Of a DNA stretch of 64,000 bases, positions 25,941 through 34,357 are shown in pieces. The position numbers were made by a program, and so were the translations under genes. This DNA comes from Micromonospora marina. GTDB taxonomy: Bacteria > Actinomycetota > Actinomycetes > Mycobacteriales > Micromonosporaceae. Positions within the stretch are counted from its first letter, which is position 1. Each line of letters begins with the position of its first letter. The stretch covers positions 352,572 through 416,571 of the forward strand of contig NZ_FMCV01000004.1 of assembly GCF_900091565.1 (NCBI RefSeq). Direction: 5' to 3'. Below the pieces are notes generated by a model. The model saw only the letters and a program-made list of their open reading frames with translations. It ran no database searches and was not told where the DNA came from.

Positions 25941-27431
25941 TCAGACGTTGGCGACCAGCAGCGCGGGCTGCTCGACGCAGTCGGCGACGTGGCGCAGGAA
26001 GCCGCCGGCCACACCACCGTCGCAGACCCGGTGGTCGAACGTGAGGCTGATCTGGGTCACCTTGCGGACGGCGAGCTGCCCGTCCACCACCCACGGCTTG
26101 TCCACGATCCGGCCGACGCCGAGCAGCGCCGCCTCGGGGTGGTTGATGATCGGCGTGGAGCCGTCCACGCCGAACACGCCGTAGTTGTTGAGCGTGAACG
26201 TCCCACCGGTCAGCCGCGCCGGCGGGAGCGTGCCGGCCCGGGCCGCCGCCGTGGTCTCGGCGAGCGCGGCGGCCAGGTCCCGGGTGGTGAGCCGCTGCGC
26301 GTCGCGCAGCACCGGCACGACCAGGCCACGGTCGGTCTGGGCGGCGATGCCCAGGTGCACGCCCGCGGACTGGACGATCCGCTGGCCCTCGGTGTCGACG
26401 TGCGCGTTGAGCTGCGGATACCTCCGCAGGCCACTCAGGCAGATCCGGGCCAGCAGCGCCAGGATGCTCACCGGCGTGTCCGGGGTGGCGGCGTTGATCG
26501 CCGCACGCGTCTCCAGCAGCCCGGTGGCGTCCACGTCGACCCAGATGGTCACCTCGGGGATCTCCCGGCGGCTGCGGGACAGCTTGTCGGCGATCACCTT
26601 GCGGATGCCGGTGAGCGGGATGACCGCGTCGCCGTCGCCGGCCGGGGCGAGCCCGACGTGCGCGGCCGGAACGTCCGGCACCGCCGCCAGCCGGGCCGCC
26701 GGAGCGGGGGCGGCCGCCGCGGCGTCCAGGTCGGCCCGGCGGATCACGCCGCCCGGCCCGGTGCCGCGCAGCGACGCCAGGTCGATGCCGTGCTCCTTCG
26801 CCAGCCGCCGCACGATCGGCGAGATGACCAGCGGCGCCGACGGTCCGTGGGGCTGCGCCCGCTCGGCGGTGCGGTCCGCCGGCGCGGCCGTGCCGCTCGG
26901 AACCGGCGAAACGGCCGGAGCCGGACCCGCCGGGGCCGGAGAGCCGGTCCCGGCCGCCGGGCCCGCCGAGGCGGGTGCGCCGGTCCCGGGAGTCAGGGCC
27001 AGTCGCGGGCGGCGCCGCCGCCGGCCCGTGCCGCCGTGGCCGGTGCCGTAGCCGATCAGGACGTTGCCGGACCCGGCCCGCTCCTCCTCACGGTAGGTGG
27101 CGTGCGGGTCGGGGGCGTCGTCGAGCGGCGCGATGGTGATGAGGGGCTGGCCCACCGGGCGGACCTCACCGGCCGCGCCGTGCAGGGCCACGACCCGGCC
27201 GGCGTACGGGCACGGCACGTCGACGACGGCCTTGGCGGTCTCCACCTCGACCACGCTCTGGTCCACGGTGACCACGTCGCCGACGGCGACCCGCCACTCG
27301 ACGATCTCCGCCTCGCTCAGCCCTTCCCCGAGGTCGGGCAGGAGGAAGTCGCGGGTTCCGACCGCCGCGGTCATGCCGTTCTGGCCGGGCATGCCCTCAC
27401 GGCCCTCGCTCCGCTCGGTGCGTTCGGTCAT
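25941..27431 (-). CDS. bkdC: 2-oxoacid dehydrogenase E2 (dihydrolipoyl acyltransferase)
   Basis: A 496-residue E2 subunit. One lipoyl domain (about 26-105) carries the lipoylated Lys67 in VEVETAKAVVDV. An Ala/Pro/Gly-rich hinge follows, then the peripheral subunit-binding domain (ISPIVRRLAKEHGIDLASL, about 215-250) and the acyltransferase domain with catalytic FDHRVCDGG near the end. It moves the acyl group from E1 to CoA in the cytoplasmic complex. Its ATG at 27431 overlaps the E1beta stop by four bases (ATGA), so the two are translationally coupled. Together with E1 it most likely handles branched-chain 2-oxo acids, feeding branched fatty-acid primers. Confidence 0.93.
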   Translation of the reverse strand: MTERTERSEGREGMPGQNGMTAAVGTRDFLLPDLGEGLSEAEIVEWRVAVGDVVTVDQSVVEVETAKAVVDVPCPYAGRVVALHGAAGEVRPVGQPLITIAPLDDAPDPHATYREEERAGSGNVLIGYGTGHGGTGRRRRRPRLALTPGTGAPASAGPAAGTGSPAPAGPAPAVSPVPSGTAAPADRTAERAQPHGPSAPLVISPIVRRLAKEHGIDLASLRGTGPGGVIRRADLDAAAAAPAPAARLAAVPDVPAAHVGLAPAGDGDAVIPLTGIRKVIADKLSRSRREIPEVTIWVDVDATGLLETRAAINAATPDTPVSILALLARICLSGLRRYPQLNAHVDTEGQRIVQSAGVHLGIAAQTDRGLVVPVLRDAQRLTTRDLAAALAETTAAARAGTLPPARLTGGTFTLNNYGVFGVDGSTPIINHPEAALLGVGRIVDKPWVVDGQLAVRKVTQISLTFDHRVCDGGVAGGFLRHVADCVEQPALLVANV

Positions 27432-28432
27432 GCCGCCACCCACCGCGTGTCGGGCTGGTCGTCCCACTGCAGGCGGGCCACGGCGTCCAGCACCCGGTCG
27501 ACCGAGGGCAGGTGGGTGTGCTCCAGCATCGGCGCCGGGTACGGGATGTCCAGCCCGGACACCCGCAACACCGGCGCGTGCAGGGCATGGAAGCAGCGCT
27601 CCTGGACCCGGGCGGCGATCTCCGCGCCGACACCGGCGAAGCCCTGCGCCTCCTGGATCACCACGCATCGGCCGGTACGGCGTACCGAGGCGGTGACGGT
27701 GGCGTCGTCGAACGGCACGATGCTGCGCACGTCGACCACCTCCAGGTCCCAGCCCTCCTCGCGGGCGGCCTCGGCGGCGGCGAGCGCGACCGGCACCGCC
27801 GGCCCGTACGCGATCAGCGTCGCGTCGCTGCCGGGGCGACGCACCACGGCGGTGCCGATCGGCGCGGTGCGGGCGGGCAGCTCGGCCTCGGCGCTGGTGA
27901 AGTAGAGCTTCTTGGGCTCCAGGAACACCACCGGGTCGGGGTCGTCGACGGCGGCGCGCAGCAGCGAGTACGCGTCGTCCACGGTCGCCGGCGTGACCAC
28001 CTTCAGGCCGGGGGTGTGCGCGTAGTACGCCTCGGACGAGTCGCAATGGTGCTCCACGCCGCCGATGCCACCGGCGTACGGCACCCGGATGACGATCGGC
28101 ACGCTGAGTGCGCCGCGGGTGCGGTTTCGCAGCTTCGCCACGTGCGAGGCGATCTGCTCGAACGCCGGGTACGCGAACGCGTCGAACTGCATCTCGACCA
28201 CCGGCCGCAGGCCGGACATGGCCAGGCCGACCGCGAACCCGACGATGCCGGCCTCCGCGAGCGGGGTGTCGAAGCAGCGCTTGTCACCGAACCGGGCCTG
28301 CAGCCCGTCGGTGATCCGGAAGACGCCGCCGAGCTGGCCGACGTCCTCGCCGAAAACGACCACCCGCTCGTCGTCGAGCATCGCGTCGGCGAGTGCGGCG
28401 TTGAGCGCCTTCGCCATGGTCATGGTGGCCAT
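27428..28432 (-). CDS. bkdB: 2-oxoacid dehydrogenase E1 beta subunit
   Basis: A 334-residue transketolase-type subunit. Visible are VVVFGEDVGQLGGVFRITDG, the DTPLAEAGIVGFAVGLAMSG loop with the catalytic Glu near thiamine diphosphate, and the C-terminal VVIQEAQGFAGVGAEIAARV. It pairs with E1alpha to form the alpha2beta2 decarboxylase. Its ATG at 28432 overlaps the E1alpha stop (TGATG). Substrate preference is inferred from similarity to the mycobacterial bkdABC layout; a pyruvate-using complex is the alternative. Confidence 0.92.
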   Translation of the reverse strand: MATMTMAKALNAALADAMLDDERVVVFGEDVGQLGGVFRITDGLQARFGDKRCFDTPLAEAGIVGFAVGLAMSGLRPVVEMQFDAFAYPAFEQIASHVAKLRNRTRGALSVPIVIRVPYAGGIGGVEHHCDSSEAYYAHTPGLKVVTPATVDDAYSLLRAAVDDPDPVVFLEPKKLYFTSAEAELPARTAPIGTAVVRRPGSDATLIAYGPAVPVALAAAEAAREEGWDLEVVDVRSIVPFDDATVTASVRRTGRCVVIQEAQGFAGVGAEIAARVQERCFHALHAPVLRVSGLDIPYPAPMLEHTHLPSVDRVLDAVARLQWDDQPDTRWVAA

Positions 28433-29598
28433 CAGGCGTCCCCCTCCCCGTCGGCGGCCAACTCGGCCCGGACCATCTCGCGCTGCTCGACGAGTTGCGG
28501 CGTCGGCTCGGCGTACACGTGGTCGAACAGGCTCAGCGGGTCCACGGTCGGCTGGGAGTCCATCCGGCGGCGCAGCGTCGCGGCGTACTCCTCGGCCTCC
28601 TCCGCGACGGCCGCGACGGCCGCGTCGTCCAGCACGCCCCTGGCCCGCAGGTACGCCTCGAGCCGGGCGATCGGGTCGCGGTCGCGCCACGCCTCGACCT
28701 CGTCGGCGTCGCGGTAGCGGGTCTGGTCGTCGGCGTTGGTGTGCGGCTCCATCCGGTACGTGTGCGCCTCGACCAGGTAGGGGCCCTTGCCGGCACGGGC
28801 GTGCGCCACGGCGCGATCCAGCACCGCCAGGACGGCCACCGGGTCGTTGCCGTCGACCTGCTCGCTGGGTACGCCGTAGCCGACGCCCTTGTAGGCCAGG
28901 CTCGGCGCGGCGGTCTGCCGGGACAGCGGCACGCTGATCGCGTACTTGTTGTTCTGCACCAGGTAGACGACCGGCGCCTTGAACACGGCGGCGAAGTTGA
29001 TGCCCTCGTGGAAGTCGCCCTCGCTGGTGGCGCCGTCGCCGATGAACGCCAGCGCCACCGTGTCGCGCCCCTGGTACGACTCGCCGTAGGCCAGCCCGGC
29101 GGCGTGCACGCACTGGGTCGCGAGCGGGGTGCACTGCGGCGCGGTGCGGGTGGCGGCCGGGTCGTACCCGCAGTGCCAGTCGCCGCACAGCAGCGTGAGC
29201 ACCTCGACCGGGTCGAGGCCACGCGCGGTCAGCGCCATCGACTCGCGGTAGGTGGGGAACACCCAGTCGTCCTCGCGCAGCGCGAGGACACCGCCGATCT
29301 GGCACGCCTCCTGGCCGCGCGCGGACGGGTAGACGGCGAGGCGGCCCTGCTTGGTGAGCGCGGTGGCCTGCACGTCGAAGCGGCGGCCGACGACCATCCG
29401 CCGGTACATCTCGCGCAGCGCCTCGACCGGCGGCTCCGGGTAGTCGTCGCGGGCCGGCAGCGGGGTCCCGTCGGGTTCGAGCAGCCGGACCGGCTCCCGC
29501 TGCGGCATGAAGCCGGCCGACGGGTCGGGTGCGGCCGGGGTGGTCTTCCGGCGGGTGCGCGGGGATGCCCTGCGGACCGCCTGGGGTGTGGTCGTCAC
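28432..29598 (-). CDS. bkdA: 2-oxoacid dehydrogenase E1 alpha subunit
   Basis: A 388-residue thiamine-dependent subunit. The start is GTG 29598, placed by a strong AGGAGG site seven bases upstream; the longer upstream frame is not conserved. Motifs are YRRMVVGRRFD, SARGQEACQIGG, and the thiamine motif GDGATSEGDFHEGINFA, with ending NNKYAIS. It decarboxylates the 2-oxo acid and passes the acyl group to E2. First gene of the operon with E1beta and E2; the E3 lipoamide dehydrogenase is not here and is probably shared. Transcription probably depends on the divergent Lrp-like regulator. Confidence 0.92.
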   Translation of the reverse strand: MTTTPQAVRRASPRTRRKTTPAAPDPSAGFMPQREPVRLLEPDGTPLPARDDYPEPPVEALREMYRRMVVGRRFDVQATALTKQGRLAVYPSARGQEACQIGGVLALREDDWVFPTYRESMALTARGLDPVEVLTLLCGDWHCGYDPAATRTAPQCTPLATQCVHAAGLAYGESYQGRDTVALAFIGDGATSEGDFHEGINFAAVFKAPVVYLVQNNKYAISVPLSRQTAAPSLAYKGVGYGVPSEQVDGNDPVAVLAVLDRAVAHARAGKGPYLVEAHTYRMEPHTNADDQTRYRDADEVEAWRDRDPIARLEAYLRARGVLDDAAVAAVAEEAEEYAATLRRRMDSQPTVDPLSLFDHVYAEPTPQLVEQREMVRAELAADGEGDA

Positions 29599-29643
29599 GG
29601 CGGGGACCTCCTGGACGTGTGGTGGCCCTATGCTCCCGGTCGT

Positions 29644-29663
29644 GGATGATTGACTCAACATCC
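29644..29663. promoter_or_regulatory. candidate Lrp/BkdR operator between bkdA and its regulator
   Basis: A dyad of 20 bases centred on the palindrome TTGACTCAA (29650-29658), with the outer arms GGATG and CATCC, lies midway between the divergent starts at 29598 and 29704. It is the most A/T-rich spot of the intergenic region. Position and symmetry suit a dimeric Lrp-type regulator; binding is inferred. Confidence 0.5.
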
Positions 29664-29703
29664 GGGATGAACGCGGGACGAATGGCACGGGAGGGCGGCT
29701 GAG

Positions 29704-30210
29704 GTGAGCCAGGAGACCGGCGCCACACCGGGCGCGGCGGGCGGAACGGGACGTTCGGCCGGGCCGCTGGACGAGGTCGACCGGCGGATCCTGCGCGAAC
29801 TGGTCCGCGACGCCCGGACGTCCATCCGTACGCTCGCCGAACGGGTGCACGTCTCCCGCACCAACGCGTACGCCCGGGTGGAGCGGCTGCTACGCGACGG
29901 TGTGCTGACCGGGTTCACCGCGCGGGTCGCGCCGGAGCCGGCCGGGCTGGGCACGTCGGCGTACATCGCGCTGACCATCGAGCAGAACACCTGGCGGGAG
30001 GTCTCCGCCGAGCTGGCCCGGGTGCGCTACATCGAGCACGCGGCACTGCTCAGCGGCGAGCACGACGTCCTCGCGCTGGTCCGGGCGCCGGACAACGCGA
30101 CGCTGCGGGACGTGGTGCTGGACCGGGTGCAGAGCATCGCCGGGGTGCTGTCCACCCGCACCTGGCTGGTGTTCGAGGAGTTCGACGGCACGCAGAGCCC
30201 CTGGGACTGA
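29704..30210 (+). CDS. Lrp/AsnC-family regulator (BkdR-like)
   Basis: A 168-residue regulator starting GTG 29704 after GGGAGGG. The HTH (LDEVDRRILRELVRDARTS, then LAERVHVSRTNAYARVERLL) covers about 22-75 and the RAM ligand-binding domain about 85-160 (GTSAYIALTIEQN, LLSGEHDVLALV). It is divergent from the bkd operon, the classic position of a local branched-chain-amino-acid-responsive regulator. The 22-residue N-terminal Gly/Ala extension is unusual for the family but harmless. Ligand is probably a branched-chain amino acid or its 2-oxo acid (inference). Confidence 0.9.
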   Translation: MSQETGATPGAAGGTGRSAGPLDEVDRRILRELVRDARTSIRTLAERVHVSRTNAYARVERLLRDGVLTGFTARVAPEPAGLGTSAYIALTIEQNTWREVSAELARVRYIEHAALLSGEHDVLALVRAPDNATLRDVVLDRVQSIAGVLSTRTWLVFEEFDGTQSPWD

Positions 30211-30214
30211 CCGG

Positions 30215-31195
30215 TCAGCGTTCCGGCGGCGACTCCAGCCCTTCGGCGTCGGCCCGCTCCAGCAGCGGTCGCAGCGAGTACCGCCGCCCGTCCAGCCCGG
30301 CGTGCGGGTCGCCGCGCCCGGCGAACCGCGCGGGCATGCTCAGCACGTCGAAGTCCGCCGGGCGGGCGTCGTCCAGCTCGGCCCAGTCCAGCGGCGCCGA
30401 GACCAGCGCCGCGGGCGTCGGCCGGATCGAGTACGCCGAGGTCATCGTGTGGTCGCGGGCCATCTGGTTGTAGTCGACGAAGACCGGCCGGTCCCGCTGG
30501 TCGCGCCACCAGGTGGTGGTGACCAGGTCGGGCAGGCGGCGCTGCATCTCCCGGCCCAGTGCGAGCACCGCCCGCCGGCACTCGCCGAAGCTCCAGCGCG
30601 GCTCGATCGAGACGTAGACGTGGATGCCGCGCCCGCCGGTGGTCTTCGGGAAGCCCTCCAGGCCCAGCTCGGCGAGAAACGCGCGTACCTCGTGCGCCAC
30701 CGGCACCACCTGCGCGAAGTCCACCCCCGGCATCGGGTCGAGGTCGATGCGCAGCTGGTCGGGGTGCTCCACGTCGTCCTTCGACACCGGCCACGGGTGG
30801 AACCGCAGCGTGCCCAGGTTGGCCGCCCAGATCACCACCGCCAGCTCGTCCGGGGCGACCTCGTCGGCGGTTCGGCCACTGGGGAACGTGATGTGCGCGG
30901 TGCGGACCCAGTCGGGCGCGCCGGCCGGGAGCCGCTTCTGGTAGAAGGCGTCGCCCTTGTTCGTCTGCCGGGTGGCGACCGTGGCACCCTCGAACACGCC
31001 GCGCGGCCACCGTTCCAGCATGGTCGGCCGATCCCGCAGCGCGCGCAGGATCCCGTCGCCGACGGACAGGAAGTAACGGACCACGTCCAGCTTGGTCAGC
31101 CCGCGCTCCGGAAAGTAGGGCTTGTCGGGGCTGGAGACGCGGACCAGCCGCTCCCCCACCTGGATCTCCTGCGCCGCCGTGGTCGCCACCGCCAC
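30215..31195 (-). CDS. stand-alone LigD-type NHEJ polymerase/primase domain protein
   Basis: A 326-residue protein of the archaeo-eukaryotic primase superfamily, LigD polymerase branch. The start is GTG 31195. Visible are the N-terminal SSPDKPYFPERGLTKLDVV, the metal-binding RIDLDPMPG (Asp-x-Asp), FPKTTGGRGIHVYV and VFVDYNQMARDHT. No ligase or nuclease domain is attached, so it would work with a separate ligase and Ku in non-homologous end joining (family knowledge). No Ku or ligase gene is in the window. Stops of this gene and the Lrp-like gene are five bases apart. Confidence 0.92.
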   Translation of the reverse strand: MAVATTAAQEIQVGERLVRVSSPDKPYFPERGLTKLDVVRYFLSVGDGILRALRDRPTMLERWPRGVFEGATVATRQTNKGDAFYQKRLPAGAPDWVRTAHITFPSGRTADEVAPDELAVVIWAANLGTLRFHPWPVSKDDVEHPDQLRIDLDPMPGVDFAQVVPVAHEVRAFLAELGLEGFPKTTGGRGIHVYVSIEPRWSFGECRRAVLALGREMQRRLPDLVTTTWWRDQRDRPVFVDYNQMARDHTMTSAYSIRPTPAALVSAPLDWAELDDARPADFDVLSMPARFAGRGDPHAGLDGRRYSLRPLLERADAEGLESPPER

Positions 31196-31229
31196 AGGGT
31201 AGCGACCCTTCCCGGCCGCGGGGACCGGC

Positions 31230-33236
31230 TCACCGGGACTCCGCCGTCACCGACAGCCGGATCCAGGTGTCCATCCAGGCCCGTACCGCCGGTTCGCCGG
31301 GGTCGGCGCCGAGCGCACCGGCCAGCCCGGACAACGCCGCGCCGCAACGGTCCAGGCCGACTCCGGCGAGCGCGGCGGCCGTCGCGCGCAGCCGGTCGGG
31401 AAAGCCCGCCGGCAGGTGCCGCAGACCGGTGTGCGCGGCCTGCGCGAGCAGCGCCGAGGCCGTACCCAGCGCGGCGGCGACCGGGTCGGGCCGGGCGCCG
31501 ACCGCACCGGCCAACCGGCCGTCGCCCACCCCGGGCGAGAGATCGGGTACGACCACCGCGTCGGCGACCACCGCCAGCGGCTCGACGACGAGCCCGTCCG
31601 CGCCGCGGCGTACCGTCCCGCTGACGTAGCGCGGCGGCCCGTGTGTACCGTCCAACGCCGCCGCGAGCGCGTCGAGTGCACCAGGGGCGGCGCCGTGGTG
31701 GGTGGCGCTGATCGTCGCCGTGCCGCCGTCGGCCCCGGTCACCGTGGCGTCGAGGCGCTGGTCGCCGGCCGCGTACCCGATGGTGCGCACCGCGCCGAGC
31801 GCGAGCACCCGAACCGACTCGGCGGCGGTGCGGGGACGCAGCAGCCGCGGTGGCCGTCCCGCCAGCTCGGCGGCGAGCGCGTCCGGGTCACGGACGAGCA
31901 GGCCGGGCGGCAGCCCGGACCACTCCCCCGCGCCGGGGGTCACTGTGGTGCGGGCGAGCCGCCCGGCGGCGAACCGGAGCTGGTGCGCGGCGCTGCGCAC
32001 CGCCGACTCGGAGACGACGTTGCCGGTGGCCAGTGCGCCCAGGGTGGTGCCGGCGACTCGCCGCCCGGCCAGCTCGTGCCCGGTGGGCGGGCCGTCGTCG
32101 GTGACCGGGTAGGCGCGGCGCAGCACGAGCACCGAGACGGCCGCCGGGTGGGCGAGCACCACATCCACGCCCGCCTCGCCGCCACTGTCGCGGACCCGGG
32201 CGCCGAGGCCGGTCAGGCGTACCCGCCGCAGCGGCGTCTCCGCCGGCTCGTGGGTGCCGAGCACCCGCTCCGGTGGCGTGGCGCCGGCGTTGACCACCGC
32301 GCGCCGCCGGGCGGGCAGCTCGGCGAGCAGGTCGGCGAACGTCTCCGGCCGGTACCGGGCGCCACGCGCGGCGTACGCCTCCAGTTGCCCGGCCAGGTCG
32401 TCCACCGCCAGCAGCGGCCAGCGCAGACCGGCCGCGTCGAGGTCACGCCGGACCGCCGCGAGCCGGGCGTCCACGCCGGAGCCCAGGTGCGCGGCCCCGG
32501 TCAGCAGCACGTCGGCGGCCAGCGTCACCGCCGCGTCCAGCGCCGGATGCTCCGTGACGGTGGCCGGTCCGCCGACGCGCACCTGGGCCTCGGGGCGGTC
32601 CGGGTGCTCCCGGTCGGCCGCCCGGCACGCCCACACCGCGAGCGCGACCGCCTCACCGCCGTCGTCGGCCGCGTCGCCGCGCGCGTACCCGATCTGGCGG
32701 GGCACCAGGAAGCGGACCGTGCCGGTGGGCAGCTCCACGCGCGGCACCGGGTCGGCGGCGTCCGGCCGGTGGACGACGGCGGTGTAGCCGCGCCGCCGGC
32801 GCCGCTGCGCGGCGGCGAGCGCGGGCGCGCTGATAGCGGCGGCCAGCTCGTCGTCGCTGACGTCGCCCGGCGACCACCGCCACGGTTCCCCACCGGCTCC
32901 GGCGTCGTCCCGGTCCGGCGTGGCGTCCAGGTCGGGCGTGGTCACACGGCCCGCGGCTTGGGCGTGCGCGCGCTGGTACGTCAGCACCACGGCGAGCAGG
33001 TGCCGGCACACCCCGGGCGCCGGGCAGGAGCAGATCCCAGCCGCGAGGCCGCCACCCACGGGCAGCGTCACGGCCACCCCGTCCGGGTACGCGGCACGCA
33101 CCGTGCCGTCGGCGTCCTCGGTGAGCGTCTGCCGCCCACCGGCCTCGACCTCCTTCGTGGCGCGCTTCACCAGGCCCCTGTTGCTCAGCGCGGCGAGCAC
33201 GTCCGGGGTCAGCGCGATCAGGTCGTCACGTGCCAT
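31230..33236 (-). CDS. SWIM zinc-finger protein, last gene of the MoxR/VWA cassette
   Basis: A 668-residue protein starting at ATG 33236. The N-terminal SWIM finger has Cys69, Cys71, Cys77 and His79 (ICSCPAPGVCRH), which should bind zinc and perhaps DNA or protein. The rest (about 130-668) is a large all-alpha/beta region with no known catalytic motif. Size and position match YehQ of E. coli (SWIM, last gene of the yeh row). It lies eight bases after the VWA gene on the same strand, so it belongs to the same operon. A direct function has not been assigned to this family, to my knowledge. Confidence 0.8.
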   Translation of the reverse strand: MARDDLIALTPDVLAALSNRGLVKRATKEVEAGGRQTLTEDADGTVRAAYPDGVAVTLPVGGGLAAGICSCPAPGVCRHLLAVVLTYQRAHAQAAGRVTTPDLDATPDRDDAGAGGEPWRWSPGDVSDDELAAAISAPALAAAQRRRRRGYTAVVHRPDAADPVPRVELPTGTVRFLVPRQIGYARGDAADDGGEAVALAVWACRAADREHPDRPEAQVRVGGPATVTEHPALDAAVTLAADVLLTGAAHLGSGVDARLAAVRRDLDAAGLRWPLLAVDDLAGQLEAYAARGARYRPETFADLLAELPARRRAVVNAGATPPERVLGTHEPAETPLRRVRLTGLGARVRDSGGEAGVDVVLAHPAAVSVLVLRRAYPVTDDGPPTGHELAGRRVAGTTLGALATGNVVSESAVRSAAHQLRFAAGRLARTTVTPGAGEWSGLPPGLLVRDPDALAAELAGRPPRLLRPRTAAESVRVLALGAVRTIGYAAGDQRLDATVTGADGGTATISATHHGAAPGALDALAAALDGTHGPPRYVSGTVRRGADGLVVEPLAVVADAVVVPDLSPGVGDGRLAGAVGARPDPVAAALGTASALLAQAAHTGLRHLPAGFPDRLRATAAALAGVGLDRCGAALSGLAGALGADPGEPAVRAWMDTWIRLSVTAESR

Positions 33237-33244
33237 CCGTCCTC

Positions 33245-34357
33245 CTACCGGCCCACGTGCTCGGCCACGAACGCGGCCAGCTCGCCCGGGGTCATCGCCC
33301 CTACCGCCGCGCCCACGTCGGCCAGCCGCTGGGCGGTGGCCCGGTCGTACGCCGGGTCGGCCTCCTCGTCCAGCGCCGCGAGGGCCAGCACGTGCGTGCC
33401 CTGCTCCACGAGGTGCTTCACCGACCGGACCAGACGACCGGCGTCCCCGCCCTCGTAGAAGTCGGACACCAGCGCGACGATCGTCCGGCGCGGGTTCTCC
33501 ACGAGCTGCGCGCCGTACGCGACCGCGCGGGCGATGTCGGTGCCGCCGCCGAGCTGAACCTTCATCAGCAACTCCACCGGGTCGTCCACGTCGGAGGTCA
33601 GGTCGACCACCTCGGTGTCGAAGGCGACCAGGTGGGTCCGTACGCCCGGCAACCCCCACAGGCAGGCGGCGGTCACCGCGGCGTGGATGACCGAGCCGAG
33701 CATCGAACCGGACTGGTCCACCAGCAGGATCACCTGCCAGCGGTCGAGGTGGCGGCGGGTGCGGGAGAAGAAGTGCGGCTGCCGTACGTGCAGCCGGCGC
33801 TCGTCCGGCCGCCAGTGCGCCAGGTTGGCCCGGATGGTGCGCCGGACGTCGAAGTTGCGGGCCTGCCGGAACCGGCTGGGGCGGCGCGCCCGGGGCCCGG
33901 AGAACGACTGCCGGACGTCGGCGGCGAGCCGCTCGACCAGTTGCCGCACCACAGTCTCGACGAGCTTGCGGGCCAGCCCCAGCACCTGCGGGTCCATCAG
34001 GTGCTTGGTGCGCAGCACCGCGCGCAGCAGCGCCGGGTTCGGCTCTACCCGGGCCAGCACCGCCGGGTCGGTGACGACCTCGTGGATGCCGTACCGCTCG
34101 ACCGCGTCGCGTTCCAGCCGCTGCACCGTCTCCTTCGGGAACAGTCTGGTGATCCCGTCCAGCCAGTCCACGGTGGTCAGCGCGGATGGCGCGGACCCGC
34201 CGCGCCGCACGTCGCGGCGGCCGAGGTCGGCGTCGCGGCCGTAGAGCCAGTCCAGCGCCGCGTCCCGGCCGGCCGCCTCGGCCGACAGGCCGCCCAGGCT
34301 GTCCTGCGCGGCGTCGCCGAGCACCAGCCGCCAGCGTTCCCGCATCGGGTCGCTCAC
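33245..34357 (-). CDS. VWA-domain protein of the MoxR/VWA cassette
   Basis: A 370-residue protein; the start is GTG 34357, overlapping the DUF5682 stop (GTGA). The N-terminal 190 residues are a helical region. The C-terminal von Willebrand A domain (about 200-370) has the metal-dependent MIDAS motif DQSGSM, then GGTDIARAV and LVSDFYEGGD, the MIDAS Thr and Asp positions. In MoxR systems the VWA protein is the substrate-binding or co-chaperone partner of the AAA+ ATPase. Size matches YehP (about 378). Confidence 0.88.
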   Translation of the reverse strand: MSDPMRERWRLVLGDAAQDSLGGLSAEAAGRDAALDWLYGRDADLGRRDVRRGGSAPSALTTVDWLDGITRLFPKETVQRLERDAVERYGIHEVVTDPAVLARVEPNPALLRAVLRTKHLMDPQVLGLARKLVETVVRQLVERLAADVRQSFSGPRARRPSRFRQARNFDVRRTIRANLAHWRPDERRLHVRQPHFFSRTRRHLDRWQVILLVDQSGSMLGSVIHAAVTAACLWGLPGVRTHLVAFDTEVVDLTSDVDDPVELLMKVQLGGGTDIARAVAYGAQLVENPRRTIVALVSDFYEGGDAGRLVRSVKHLVEQGTHVLALAALDEEADPAYDRATAQRLADVGAAVGAMTPGELAAFVAEHVGR

